A stretch of 64,000 nucleotides of DNA from Clostridium sp. AM58-1XD (GCF_003464085.1 NZ_QSDR01000001.1:1-64000), one strand, 5' to 3'. Shown: positions 27,881-37,141, counted from the stretch's first letter. Translations and numbers: made by a program. Notes: a model not told the origin generated them from the letters alone.

Positions 27881-28801
27881 TTGAGGGATGTTCAGAGCAT
27901 CGAATTTAAAACAGGGAGCAAGGAAGAGGTGCTTCCCGGCTTTACGTCCGCTTTTCCGTATATTTCCTCCTGTGCCCGGGTCAATAAATATATCGGCGGG
28001 CATGTGCCGTGGCACTGGCATAAGGCGGTTGAATTGTTTTATATTCAGAATGGGGAACTGGAATACTATACGCCTGGAGGAAAGCTGGTCTTTCCGGCCG
28101 GTTCCGGCGGATTTGTCAATTCCAATGTTCTCCATATGACGAAGCCTGCGGAAAAAAGCGGCGATATTATTCAGTTCAATCATATATTTGATGTCTCTTT
28201 AATCAGCGGTGTCCAGGGGGGACGGATCGAACAGAACTACATTGTTCCTGTTGTTACCGCCGCCCAGCTGGAGATCATCGGATTCTTTCCGGAGAAGCAG
28301 GGACATGAGGCACTGGTGGAATTGCTGAAGGAATCATTCTGCCTGTCGGATGGGGAGAAAAATTATGAGATGAAGCTGCGGTCCATGCTGTCGCAAATAT
28401 GGTGCGGACTGCTGGATATTTCTGCAGACGCGCTTACGGCAGCTGCGCCTTCCGCCTCTGCCGGGGATTTGGTAAAAATTATGCTTGCCTTTATTTACGA
28501 ACAGTATGCGGAGAAAATTACGGTCGCCCAGATCGCAGAAGCAGCCCATATCAGCCAGAGAGCATGCTTTCGCCTGTTCCAGGAATATCTTCATACGACG
28601 CCTCTGGAATGTCTGAAGAATTACCGCCTTCAAAGGGCATGTACCATGCTTGCTGAGACAGATGAGCCGCTTACGGCAGTCTGCCATTCCTGCGGCCTTG
28701 GAAGCAGCAGCTATTTTGGAAAGGTTTTCCGCAGCGCGGTTGGCTGCACACCCACAGAATACAGGAACAACAGTAAGATGTTGAGCGAGGCAGCTGATTG
28801 A
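27881..28801 (+). CDS. AraC family transcriptional regulator with cupin sensor
   Basis: The protein has 306 residues. The N-terminal cupin (GGHVPWHWHKAVELFYIQNGELEYY) has His residues placed as in sugar- or metabolite-sensing AraC proteins. The C-terminal pair of helix-turn-helix motifs (ITVAQIAEAAHISQRACFRLFQ; PLTAVCHSCGLGSSSYFGKVF) ends with GCTPTEYR. The start is a TTG with GGGAGGGGG upstream, as also used by other genes here. The gene stands alone and no target can be read from the neighbours. Confidence 0.9.
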   Translation: MRDVQSIEFKTGSKEEVLPGFTSAFPYISSCARVNKYIGGHVPWHWHKAVELFYIQNGELEYYTPGGKLVFPAGSGGFVNSNVLHMTKPAEKSGDIIQFNHIFDVSLISGVQGGRIEQNYIVPVVTAAQLEIIGFFPEKQGHEALVELLKESFCLSDGEKNYEMKLRSMLSQIWCGLLDISADALTAAAPSASAGDLVKIMLAFIYEQYAEKITVAQIAEAAHISQRACFRLFQEYLHTTPLECLKNYRLQRACTMLAETDEPLTAVCHSCGLGSSSYFGKVFRSAVGCTPTEYRNNSKMLSEAAD

Positions 28802-28947
28802 CTGCGGCGGACATCTATGATATGATAAAAAGCTGATAGGGGAAGACGACTATGAAGCGGATAATAATAGATGAATTGAAAAGACGAATCAGCTCTGTGC
28901 AGATGGTACCGATGAAACATTGTACGGAGCTTAAACTGGGAGCGTAA

Positions 28948-29034
28948 ATGCTTTTGATTTCATCGGAAAATAGGTATTCGTATCTGGATACATACGCTTT
29001 CGTATGTCCGGTTTGTGTACCAATTTTCCGATGA
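28948..29034 (+). CDS. Putative 28-residue leader peptide upstream of an MFS exporter
   Basis: ATG at 28948 is preceded at good distance by GGGAG. The frame runs to TGA at 29032 and encodes a peptide that begins MLLISSENRYSYLDTY and ends with a Cys-Pro-Val-Cys-Val-Pro segment. Almost the whole ORF lies inside a large hairpin: outer arms TCATCGGAAAAT / ATTTTCCGATGA (28960-28971, 29023-29034), inner arms GGATACATACG / CGTATGTCC. Position and layout fit a translated attenuator; function is inference. Confidence 0.6.
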   Translation: MLLISSENRYSYLDTYAFVCPVCVPIFR

Positions 29035-29094
29035 ACAGAAGAATTTTTCCGACTTGGATTGGGCTGTGAGCGGTGTTTCGCTCGCAGCCTTTTT
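28960..29094 (+). promoter_or_regulatory. Putative transcription attenuator of the MFS gene at 29150
   Basis: A leader hairpin (28960-29034) is followed by a terminator-type stem GGCTGTGAGCG / CGCTCGCAGCC with T5 (29062-29094), 55 bases before the exporter start. ATTTTTCCG at 29042 duplicates part of the first hairpin's right arm, and CCAAT (29021) can pair with ATTGG (29058). Mutually exclusive folds are therefore possible. Confidence 0.6.
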
Positions 29095-29149
29095 GCATCA
29101 CAGGAAGTACTTTTATGATATAAAAGCTTTATTTTTGAAAGGAATTAAT

Positions 29150-30370
29150 ATGAAAGAGTTAAATACGAGAGGGTCCGACTGGAAACGTTCCATGATACGT
29201 TTTTTATCTGCCCAGACGATTTCGCTGCTGGGATCATCCATTGTTCAGTACGCCATTATCTGGTATATTACCCTTACGACATCGTCGGGAAAGATGCTGA
29301 CAATTTCTACATTGTGCGGATTTCTGCCGCAGATTCTGATCTCGCTGTTCGCAGGCGTGTGGATTGACCGGTACGACCGCAGGAAGATGATCATGATTTC
29401 CGACTCTGTAATCGCCGTTTCCACGCTGCTGCTGGCCGCCGCATTTTTCACAGGCCATAAAAGCAATCTGCTTTTATTTGCAGTGCTGGCGGTACGGTCT
29501 GCGGGGACAGGAATTCAGACGCCTGCAGTCCATGCGGTCATTCCTCAGATTGTTCCTTCGGAACACTTCATGAGAGTCAACGGCATTCACAGCACCCTGT
29601 CTTCCATCATGATGTTCATTGCTCCTGCTTTAAGCGGAGCTGTCTTAACAGCGGCTTCTCTGGAGGCGACTCTATTGATCGATGTGATTACTGCAGTGAT
29701 CGGAGTAGGGCTAACGTCCACCGTTTATGTGGCCCCTTATGAGAAGAAGGAAAATGGGGAAACCTCCGGATTCCAGGAGATGAAACGTGGATTTTCCTAT
29801 CTCAGAGAAAACAGTCTGGTCAGGCGGCTGCTTCTGTTTCAGCTGACCGTCCTTTTTCTGATCAGTCCATCCGCCTTTCTGACGCCGCTTATGGTAAGCA
29901 GAACGTTCGGACAGGAGGTATGGAGGCTGACGGCAAGCGAGATGACCTACAGCCTGGGAATGGTTTTGGGAGGAATATTGATTGCGGCGTGGGGAGGATT
30001 TAAAAAGAAACTGAACACTACGATGACGGCAGGCGCCGCCTACGGAGGGCTGATGATTGGACTGGGAACAGCTCCCATATTTCTCATCTATCTGCTGTGT
30101 AATACCATGATTGGAATTACGTCTCCGTGCTATAACGCGCCTCTTACCGTAACCGTTCAGGAGGAGGTCCCCTCCGGCATGCAGGGCAGAGTTTTCAGCT
30201 TCATGCAGATTGCCTCTTCCTGTGCGCTGCCCTTTGGAATGGCCGTATTTGGCCCCCTGGCCGATGTGATCCGCATTCAGAAACTCCTGACAGTATCGGG
30301 AACAGCCGTTGTACTGATCTCTTTTGCAGTCTGGAAACTGAATTATTTCGATAAAAGGGCGGGATTCTGA
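29150..30370 (+). CDS. MFS drug-efflux type transporter (MefA-like)
   Basis: The protein has 406 residues with about 12 membrane segments. The signature between helices 2 and 3 (FAGVWIDRYDRRKMIMISDS) and FLSAQTISLLGSSIVQYAIIWYIT are typical of the MFS_3 group that includes macrolide exporters. It is clearly homologous to the transporter at 37431 (LMVSRTFGxEVWRLTAxEM in both). I place the start at ATG 29150 after GAAAGGA; the longer frame from 29015 runs through the terminator hairpin. Substrate is unknown; the leader upstream hints at induction by a ribosome inhibitor. Confidence 0.88.
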   Translation: MKELNTRGSDWKRSMIRFLSAQTISLLGSSIVQYAIIWYITLTTSSGKMLTISTLCGFLPQILISLFAGVWIDRYDRRKMIMISDSVIAVSTLLLAAAFFTGHKSNLLLFAVLAVRSAGTGIQTPAVHAVIPQIVPSEHFMRVNGIHSTLSSIMMFIAPALSGAVLTAASLEATLLIDVITAVIGVGLTSTVYVAPYEKKENGETSGFQEMKRGFSYLRENSLVRRLLLFQLTVLFLISPSAFLTPLMVSRTFGQEVWRLTASEMTYSLGMVLGGILIAAWGGFKKKLNTTMTAGAAYGGLMIGLGTAPIFLIYLLCNTMIGITSPCYNAPLTVTVQEEVPSGMQGRVFSFMQIASSCALPFGMAVFGPLADVIRIQKLLTVSGTAVVLISFAVWKLNYFDKRAGF

Positions 30371-30618
30371 TAAATATTTCTTTACGGTTCGTGTATAATG
30401 TAGCATAGATAAACCTGGCGAGGAAGAGCTGTTCTACTACGGAGACTGGATCAGAGTCCCGGGGGTGGCAATATGCAGTTGTAACGACGGGCTGAGGCCG
30501 GTTATTTTTAAGATAAAGGCTACACAAAAGGAGTCGGAAATCGATTATACGCCGGTACGCTAAAACGAGGCAAAAGAAAACGGCGGAAGAAAGAGAGAAT
30601 CAGGAGGCAGGTGCCATT

Positions 30619-31203
30619 ATGTGCGGCAGATATTATGTAGATGATGAAACGGCAAAAGAGATTGAAAAGCTTATTCAGACGGTGGACAATAAACTGAAAA
30701 AAGAACGGCTCGGATACGATATCCACCCTTCGGATACAGCTCCCGTTTTGACTGGAGGATTAGACAGTTTGAAGCTGTCGTGGCAGCGATGGGGATTCCC
30801 TGGTTTTCAGGGAAAGGGCGTGATATTCAACGCCAGATCAGAAACGGTTCTGGAGAAGCGCCTTTTCTCCGATGGAATACGTCGTCGCCGCGCGGTGATT
30901 CCGGCGGCCTGGTTCTATGAATGGAACAGAAACAAAGAGAAGATAACATTTCTTCGCCATGACCGTCCGGTGATCTACATGGCGGGATTTTACAGCCGGT
31001 TTGAAGAAGAGGACCGATTTGTCATTCTGACGACGAAGGCAAACCAGTCTATGATCGGAACCCATGACCGGATGCCGCTGGTTCTGGAGGAGAATGAACT
31101 GAAGGAATGGGTGCTGAATGATTCCGCCACGGAAAAAATCCTTGGTCAGACGCCGGTTCTTCTGAAAAAACGGGCGGAGTACGAACAGCAGACGCTGTTT
31201 TAG
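30619..31203 (+). CDS. SRAP-family abasic-site crosslinking protein (YedK/HMCES)
   Basis: The protein has 194 residues. SRAP proteins form a thiazolidine crosslink with abasic sites in single-stranded DNA through Cys2 after removal of Met1. Seen here are MCGRYY at the start, FNARSETV (Asn for catalysis), FYEWN and THDRMP (His in the active site). The ATG follows CAGGAGG at slightly long distance. It lies upstream of a dinB gene, a common DNA-damage pairing, separated by a palindromic element and a LexA-like site. Confidence 0.93.
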   Translation: MCGRYYVDDETAKEIEKLIQTVDNKLKKERLGYDIHPSDTAPVLTGGLDSLKLSWQRWGFPGFQGKGVIFNARSETVLEKRLFSDGIRRRRAVIPAAWFYEWNRNKEKITFLRHDRPVIYMAGFYSRFEEEDRFVILTTKANQSMIGTHDRMPLVLEENELKEWVLNDSATEKILGQTPVLLKKRAEYEQQTLF

Positions 31204-31211
31204 AGAAATAG

Positions 31212-31333
31212 AGGGTGTTGCAAAAGTAAAATCAGACATGCCATCGACACCAGATTTCGTTCCAGGCAGTGGCCAAGTCATTACATCTGGTATCGATGGC
31301 AATGCTTTTTCCCTTTTTGCAACACCCTTTTGT
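31212..31333. repeat. Palindromic intergenic element, copy 2 (best preserved)
   Basis: The ends GGGTGTTGCAAAA and TTTTTGCAACACCC are inverted repeats. GCCATCGACACCAGAT pairs with ATCTGGTATCGATGGC inside them, giving a hairpin of about 120 bases. A degenerate copy lies at 10759 and an isolated end (GGGTGTTGCAAAAAG) at 41262. It may double as the SRAP terminator. Confidence 0.8.
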
Positions 31334-31361
31334 TGAATGAAAAAATGGTAATAACCTCCAC

Positions 31362-31390
31362 TTGAAACAAAACGTATGTTCTGGTACCAT
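31362..31390 (+). promoter_or_regulatory. dinB promoter with overlapping LexA-like box
   Basis: TTGAAA (31362-31367), 17 bases, TACCAT (31385-31390). The spacer contains AAAC-GTAT-GTTC (31370-31381), one mismatch from the Gram-positive LexA box GAAC-N4-GTTC. Repressor bound there would block the promoter. Confidence 0.65.
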
Positions 31391-31416
31391 GAGAGTATCA
31401 GGAGGTGAACAAATGT

Positions 31417-32679
31417 TTGGAACGAGTGATATTTCATGTGGATGTTAATTCTGCTTTTCTGAGCTGGGAGGCGGTGCACCGTCTTAAAAATCTGGGAGGA
31501 AAGCTGGACCTGAGAGAAATTCCATCCGCCGTTGCAGGCGATATGTCGAAGCGCCATGGGATTATTCTGGCCAAGTCCATACCGGCCAAACGGTACGGGA
31601 TCAAGACGGGACAGGCCGTCTGGGAAGCATTCCAGAAATGTCCGGATCTGGTGACGGCGCCGCCGAATTACGGATTGTATGAAGCTGCTTCCAATGCGAT
31701 GATGGAAATTTTTAAGAGATACAGCCCTGATGTGGAACAGTACAGCATTGACGAGGCATTTATTGACATGACAGGAACGAAAGAACTGTGGGGAGAGCCG
31801 GAGGCCGCTGCCAATAGAATAAGAGAGCAGGTGAAACAGGAGCTGGGATTTACGGTGAACATAGGAGTTTCCAGCAATAAGCTGCTGGCTAAGATGGCTT
31901 CTGACTTCAAAAAACCGGATATGGTTCACACTCTGTTTCCGGAAGAAATGAAACAGAAGATGTGGCCGCTGCCTGTTTCAGAGCTGTTTTTTGTCGGCAG
32001 AGCGACGACAAAAAAGCTGTTTTCCATGGGGATCAGGACGATTGGTGATCTGGCCGTTACCGAACCTCAGATTTTAAGGCAGCATCTGAAGTCTCACGGA
32101 GAAGTGATCTGGAATTTTGTCAACGGCATGGACGTATCGCTGGTACAGACGGAAGCGCCGCCAAACAAGGGCTACGGCAACAGTACGACGGTTGCATTTG
32201 ATGTGGAAGACGAAAGAACGGCAAAACTCGTACTTCTTGCCCTGGCCGAGACGGTTGGAACAAGGCTTCGTCAGGATGGGGTAAAGGCAGAAGTAATATC
32301 TGTGGGAATCAGGACTTTCGACCTGGGCTATTCCTCTCATCAGAAAGTCCTTGGAAACGCTACCAATATTACAAACGAGATTCATCAGACCGCCTGCTGC
32401 CTTTTTGACGAGCTGTGGGATGGAACGCCGATCCGTCATCTGGGGATTCATACAAGCCGGATGAGAGATCAGGATACGCCGAGGCAAATGGAATTGTTCG
32501 ACGAAAATGATTATGAAAGGCTGGAGCAGATGGATGGTACGGTGGACAGAATCAGGGGCAGATTCGGCAATGACTGCCTGAAACGGGCGGTATTTGCGGG
32601 AAGCCCCCTGGATCATATGGAGGGAGGGATTTCCAGGGAAAAACGGAACGTTGATTACAGTCGTCTGAAGATTGAATAA
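31417..32679 (+). CDS. dinB: DNA polymerase IV (Y-family)
   Basis: This is an error-prone translesion polymerase of about 420 residues. Conserved parts: VIFHVDVNSAFLSWEA (first metal-binding Asp), YSIDEAFIDMT (catalytic Asp-Glu), VNIGVSSNKLLAKMASDFKKP, and a little-finger domain to the end. The start is odd. An ATG at 31413 stands seven bases after AGGAGG but is one base out of frame; with TT instead of TTT after it the protein would begin MLERVIFHVD. As written, the TTG at 31417 or GTG at 31405 must serve. It is probably SOS-regulated. Confidence 0.92.
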   Translation: MERVIFHVDVNSAFLSWEAVHRLKNLGGKLDLREIPSAVAGDMSKRHGIILAKSIPAKRYGIKTGQAVWEAFQKCPDLVTAPPNYGLYEAASNAMMEIFKRYSPDVEQYSIDEAFIDMTGTKELWGEPEAAANRIREQVKQELGFTVNIGVSSNKLLAKMASDFKKPDMVHTLFPEEMKQKMWPLPVSELFFVGRATTKKLFSMGIRTIGDLAVTEPQILRQHLKSHGEVIWNFVNGMDVSLVQTEAPPNKGYGNSTTVAFDVEDERTAKLVLLALAETVGTRLRQDGVKAEVISVGIRTFDLGYSSHQKVLGNATNITNEIHQTACCLFDELWDGTPIRHLGIHTSRMRDQDTPRQMELFDENDYERLEQMDGTVDRIRGRFGNDCLKRAVFAGSPLDHMEGGISREKRNVDYSRLKIE

Positions 32680-32751
32680 AAGACTGACGAAAAGAAAGAT
32701 AATGTGAAGAAAGATGATGAAAAGAAAGATGAAAGGAAAGGAGCGGCAGTC

Positions 32752-33069
32752 ATGGCCTTCGGAATCGGTACAAACTGTGGACAGAGCAGCGCGGGAATCC
32801 TGCGGGGAAAGCAGATTAATATTGCATGTGAATGCTGGTATACATCCGGCGGCAGGTGTATGCCGCTTATGATAAAATTTGAAGATGAGGAAGGGATCAT
32901 CCGGACTGTCCGTGATTTTCAGATCACCTACAGTGAAAAAAAGAATTATTCCGGCATCCCTTCCGTAGAATACGGATGTGTCCTGAGGCACCAGGGGATT
33001 CAGAGAGAAGTAAGGCTCCTCTTCTTTATCGATGAAGGACGGTGGGTGATGAACCTTCTGCAGGCATGA
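32752..33069 (+). CDS. Small protein downstream of dinB, unknown function
   Basis: The protein has 105 residues and starts MAFGIGTNCGQSSAG at an ATG eight bases after AAAGGAG. A longer in-frame start at 32704 lacks a site. The sequence looks like a compact beta-rich domain (INIACECWYTSGGRCMPLMI; DFQITYSEKKNYSGIPSVEY). I do not recognise it. Position after dinB suggests co-transcription. Its last 44 bases overlap the end of the convergent HD-GYP gene. Confidence 0.6.
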   Translation: MAFGIGTNCGQSSAGILRGKQINIACECWYTSGGRCMPLMIKFEDEEGIIRTVRDFQITYSEKKNYSGIPSVEYGCVLRHQGIQREVRLLFFIDEGRWVMNLLQA

Positions 33070-34380
33070 AATCCGGCTGAGAAAAACTTCGTTCCCAGGC
33101 CATGCGTATCCTTTGGCTGGCAGAAGAAGCCTGCATGAGCGCCTGATATTCGTCCTGTATTCCATGATAAATGGAGATCAGAGGACTGCAGCGGATGCGG
33201 GTAATCTCCATGATTTCGTCATAGTGGGATATGGCAGTTCCCGTGATGTCAGCGTCGATGAGATTATTCCGGATCATGTCTGTCAGAATTGAGATGATGC
33301 GGTCTTTGCCGTAAGCCTCCTTATAGCTTCTCGTTCCAGCCAGGGCGCTTATGATGTCAGCGACCGCAACGATCCGTTCCGGAATGGTCAGATCAGCCGC
33401 ACATAGTCCTTTCGGATAACCCGAACCATTCATCTTTTCATGATGGCGCAATGCAATACGCTCTATGGTTTCTTCGATTTCACCACCGAAAATTTTTTCA
33501 CAGATATCCACATGTGTTCTCATAACAGTCATAGCCTGAGGGCTGAGACGGCGGGATATTCCAGTATCTCCACAGGAATACCGATTTTTCCGATATCGTG
33601 GAGAAGGGCGCCGCAGACGATCTGATTGCAGATATCTTCGTCCAAACCCATATGGCCTGCGATCTCTGCGCTGATGGAAGTGGTGGTTACGGTATGGGTG
33701 ACTGTATGGCGGCTGCGAAAATCGATGGAGAATATGATCATTTTCAGGTAGTCCGTGATCTGGGCATGGGTCAGCAGATAATCGGAGAGCGTGTGGTAAT
33801 ACTGCGTATCTGCCATAGCCGCTTCTTCGAGGGGAAGCGTGATGGTCAACGTTTCTGCCAGAGCGACGGCAGCAGGAGAAAAACGCGTTCCGCTGCCGGC
33901 GCGTACGATCTCCAGAGTCTTTTCCCATGAGTTCTGTTCTACTTCCATAGAGACGTCGATGCGGTCCGCAAGAAAGAGAACCTGGGCAATTTCCTTTATT
34001 TCATCGCTGACTTCTTCCTGCTGCTGTAAGACATCCCATGTAATATGATGCAGCAAAACGACGCCGGCCCTGCTTTCCAGGGGTGAGAAGCAGCGCATAA
34101 ACAGATACCCATAGATGGAATGTTCCCATATATGATCCGTTTCGAAGTCGATCATGCGGTTGATTTCTTCTGTTTTATAGGCGCCGATATCGTGAAGAAT
34201 CGATAAAAAACAGATATCTCTAAGCGCTTCCCTGCTGTAAGTTCCCAGGGGGGCGAGCATTTTCCAGACCAGGTAAGATACCCGCATACCGTGATCCATG
34301 AGCCTGGGATCGACATAGCTGCAGACACGTTCAATGATTCCAAGGATGCTTTTATTGCTTATGTATTCTGTATATTTCAA
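33026..34380 (-). CDS. HD-GYP domain protein (tandem HD), one frame break
   Basis: The N-terminal half has a first HD motif (FLSILHDIGAY); the C-terminal half has GALLHDIGKIGIP and HHEKMNGSGYP, the HD-GYP signature of c-di-GMP phosphodiesterases. The frame breaks at VEILEYPA. Adding one G (plus strand) at 33550-33551 continues it as RLSPQAMTVMRTHVD to the stop at 33026. I prefer the TTG start at 34380, because GGGAG lies eight bases upstream, over the ATG at 34419. There is no membrane segment. The full protein would be about 450 residues. Confidence 0.85.
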
Positions 34381-34492
34381 AGGTAAGTTCTCCCTTCTGC
34401 AGTATGTGGACCACTGCATACACTACCATTTAGTCTATCATATACCATGGCGGCAGAAAAGAAAAACTTCATAAAAACTTTATATATAATAT

Positions 34493-34547
34493 ATAGACTT
34501 ATGGGTCTGTTTTTGGTAAACTATAAAAAACAAACTTGTAAGTCTAT
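34493..34547. promoter_or_regulatory. Inverted repeats upstream of the TetR-MATE operon
   Basis: ATAGACTTA (34493-34501) and TAAGTCTAT (34539-34547) are exact inverted repeats 37 bases apart. Each contains a smaller dyad (AGAC-N6-GTCT; ACTT-GT-AAGT). They end 18 bases before the TetR start and are likely autoregulatory operators. Confidence 0.6.
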
Positions 34548-34565
34548 TTTACGAGGAGGGCGTTT

Positions 34566-35186
34566 ATGAAGCGTGAGGAAAAAAATCTGCTCAGCCGTCA
34601 GAAGATTCTGGAGAGTGCCATGAAGGAGTTTGGAGAACGAGGTTACGGTTTAAGCTCAATTAATACCATATGCAGTGCAGGAGGAATTTCAAAGGGAATC
34701 CTGTATCATTATTTTAAAGACAAGGATGAAGTCTATCTGGCATGCGTGAAAGAGTGCTTTGACAGTCTGACGGCCATGCTGAACGAAAAAAGGTTTTCAG
34801 ATGAAAGCATTCATAAGAATCTGCAGAATTATTTTGAAACGAGATTTTGCTTTTTTGAAAAAAATCCTCTGTACCAGAAGGTGTTCTGCGATGCAGTTGT
34901 CATGCCGCCCGCGCACCTGTTTGGCGAAATCAGCAGGATTAAAGAAGAATTTGACAGACGGAATGTATCGATTCTTACGGAGCAGCTTTCGAAAGTAAAG
35001 CTGCGCGGCGGCATGACTGTAGAGGAGGCTGTGGATGTGTTCCGGCTGTACCAGGATTATGCAAGTGCAAGATACAGGATGGATGAAAATGGTCAGACAG
35101 AGCCGGAAACGTATGAAGAAATCTGCAGAAAATCCATTTACGTCATGCTTTACGGTGTGGCAGAGAAAGAAGGCGCACAATTATGA
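34566..35186 (+). CDS. TetR/AcrR family regulator of the MATE gene
   Basis: The protein has 206 residues. The N-terminal helix-turn-helix is clear (SRQKILESAMKEFGERGYGLSSINTICSAGGISKGILYHYFKDKDEV). The helical C-terminal domain should bind an effector or drug. The start follows GAGGAGGGCG. The stop overlaps the MATE start by four bases (ATGA), so it very probably represses its own operon through the inverted repeats upstream. Confidence 0.92.
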   Translation: MKREEKNLLSRQKILESAMKEFGERGYGLSSINTICSAGGISKGILYHYFKDKDEVYLACVKECFDSLTAMLNEKRFSDESIHKNLQNYFETRFCFFEKNPLYQKVFCDAVVMPPAHLFGEISRIKEEFDRRNVSILTEQLSKVKLRGGMTVEEAVDVFRLYQDYASARYRMDENGQTEPETYEEICRKSIYVMLYGVAEKEGAQL

Positions 35187-36568
35187 CGGAGAGAAAAGCA
35201 GAATCGCTGCTGGCGGATGTCAGACCGTCGGAGGCTATTATCAAATTGGCTGTTCCTGCTACGCTGGCTCTGCTGGCGAAAGCGGTATATAATATCGTGG
35301 ATACGGCGTATATCGGGATGCTGCACAGCGAAACGGCGCTGGCAGCCGTAGGCGTTACCTTGCCGCTCCTTCTGATTTTCGTATCCATAGAAAATATATT
35401 TGCTGCCGGAGCTGCCGTTCTGGCTGGAAGACAGCTAGGAGCAGGGAAGAAAACAGAAGCAAATATCACCATATCGACCGTGGTGGCGGCTTCTGCAGTG
35501 ATCGGAGCCGTTCTGTGCTTCGGAGGTCTTCTTTTGATGGAACCGCTGCTTCGCAGTTTTGGCGCATCGGAGGAAGTGATGCCGCTGGCCAAGGATTATG
35601 CATTATGGATGTTCATAGCCGCCCTTGCAAATCTTCCGGCTCAAAGCCTGAACTGTGCCGCGAGGGCAGAATCTTCTGTCAGAATATCTTCTATAGCAGT
35701 AATTACAGGAGCGGTGCTGAACGTGGCGCTGGATCCTGTATTTATGTTCGACTGGGGCCTGGGATTGGGCGTAGGCGGCGCGTCCCTGGCTACGACACTT
35801 TCTCAGTTCGTAACGCTGTGCATACTCGTATGGTATTATGGAAGCGGGCGCTCGGTTATCAAACTGGGAAGGCGTTATATAAAACCGGCGGTAAAGCTGT
35901 TCAAAGAAGTGATTATGATTGGAATTCCTTCTGCGGTCATACAGATCTGTCTTGCGCTTGCCACGTCGCTGACGAATATCGCCGCTGCGGCCCTGCCGGA
36001 GGGCGACCTGATCATCGCTGCATATGGGGTGGTACAGCGGCTCATACTGATCGGCTGTTATGTAATTATGGGGTTCATGCAGGGATATCAGCCGGTGGCG
36101 GCTTATGCTTTCGGCGCAGGCAATGGAGAACGGTTTAGCAGGAGTGCCCATTTTTCATCCAGAACTACGCTGCTTCTGTCTATATTGGTAAGCTGCACAT
36201 ATACGTTTCTGTCCAGACCACTGATCATGCTGTTTAACCAGAATCCAACCGTGATCGAGTATGGTGCGAAGCTTCTGATTTCCCAGGTGATCCTGTATCC
36301 TGCTTTTGGGCTCTGTTATATGATGACGATTACATTCCAGACCATAGGGGCTTCCCGGTACGGCCTGTTCCTTTCCACAATCCGTCAGGGGCTGTTTTAT
36401 GTACCTGCGATCCTCCTGCTTCCTGGTCTGTACGGTGCGGCAGGGCTCTGTCTGGCGCAGCCTCTGGCAGATGTGCTGACGCTGATCGTATGCGCCCTGT
36501 CCTATAAGCCGATGAAACAGACGGCCCTGCACAATATGGGAGTGATCCGCGGGGACTCGGAAATGTAA
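35183..36568 (+). CDS. MATE family efflux transporter
   Basis: This 461-residue, 12-helix multidrug and toxin extrusion transporter is coupled to Na+ or H+. Typical stretches: IIKLAVPATLALLAKAVYNIVDTAYIG at the start, NVALDPVFMFDWGLGLGVGGASLATTLSQ in the first half and GFMQGYQPVAAYAFGAGN in the second. It is translationally coupled to the upstream TetR gene. Substrate is unknown. Confidence 0.93.
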   Translation: MTERKAESLLADVRPSEAIIKLAVPATLALLAKAVYNIVDTAYIGMLHSETALAAVGVTLPLLLIFVSIENIFAAGAAVLAGRQLGAGKKTEANITISTVVAASAVIGAVLCFGGLLLMEPLLRSFGASEEVMPLAKDYALWMFIAALANLPAQSLNCAARAESSVRISSIAVITGAVLNVALDPVFMFDWGLGLGVGGASLATTLSQFVTLCILVWYYGSGRSVIKLGRRYIKPAVKLFKEVIMIGIPSAVIQICLALATSLTNIAAAALPEGDLIIAAYGVVQRLILIGCYVIMGFMQGYQPVAAYAFGAGNGERFSRSAHFSSRTTLLLSILVSCTYTFLSRPLIMLFNQNPTVIEYGAKLLISQVILYPAFGLCYMMTITFQTIGASRYGLFLSTIRQGLFYVPAILLLPGLYGAAGLCLAQPLADVLTLIVCALSYKPMKQTALHNMGVIRGDSEM

Positions 36569-36670
36569 AAAACTGCAAGCGAATATTAAACAAATAGTAA
36601 TAAATAAATTCTTCCAATGCAGTATACTGAAACTATCAGCAAATCCGTTTCAGGCAAAGGAGGAACAGGA

Positions 36671-36982
36671 ATGATCATTGTTACAACAGAAAACTTAGGT
36701 GACAATAAATTCGAAATAATCGGGCTCGTCAAAGGATCCAGCATCATGACGGTTCATGCCGGAAAAGACATTATGAACAGCTTTAAGACTCTGGTAGGCG
36801 GGGAACTGACTTCCTATAACGAGATGATGGAACAGGCCAGGGAACTGGCAACAGACCGAATGATCAAGCAGGCAGAATCACTTGGCGCGGATGCGATCGT
36901 GGCGGCGCGCTATAACAGCAGTTCCGTGGCACAGGGAGCTGCAGAAGTGATGGCCTACGGAACAGCCGTACGCTTTTCATAA
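36671..36982 (+). CDS. YbjQ/UPF0145 family protein
   Basis: The protein has 103 residues, the family's normal size. Conserved parts: ENLGDNKFEIIGLVKGSSI, then KTLVGGELTSYNEMMEQARELATDRMI, then LGADAIVAARYNSSSV. The fold is a pentameric heavy-metal-binding-like domain; function is unknown. The start at 36671 has AAAGGAGG; the longer frame from 36617 is not supported. It is a single gene. Confidence 0.92.
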   Translation: MIIVTTENLGDNKFEIIGLVKGSSIMTVHAGKDIMNSFKTLVGGELTSYNEMMEQARELATDRMIKQAESLGADAIVAARYNSSSVAQGAAEVMAYGTAVRFS

Positions 36983-37141
36983 CAAAGATTTTCCGATTGA
37001 TAAACCGACAGAAAAATGGTACAATGGCCGCATGGCGGCATTGTACCTGCGCATACCGGTTTCTGCGTTTCTGCAGAAATCCGGGCGCTATGATTAGCCG
37101 CAGGCCCCGTAGCCGCCGAGCGGATATTATAATGAAAAATT

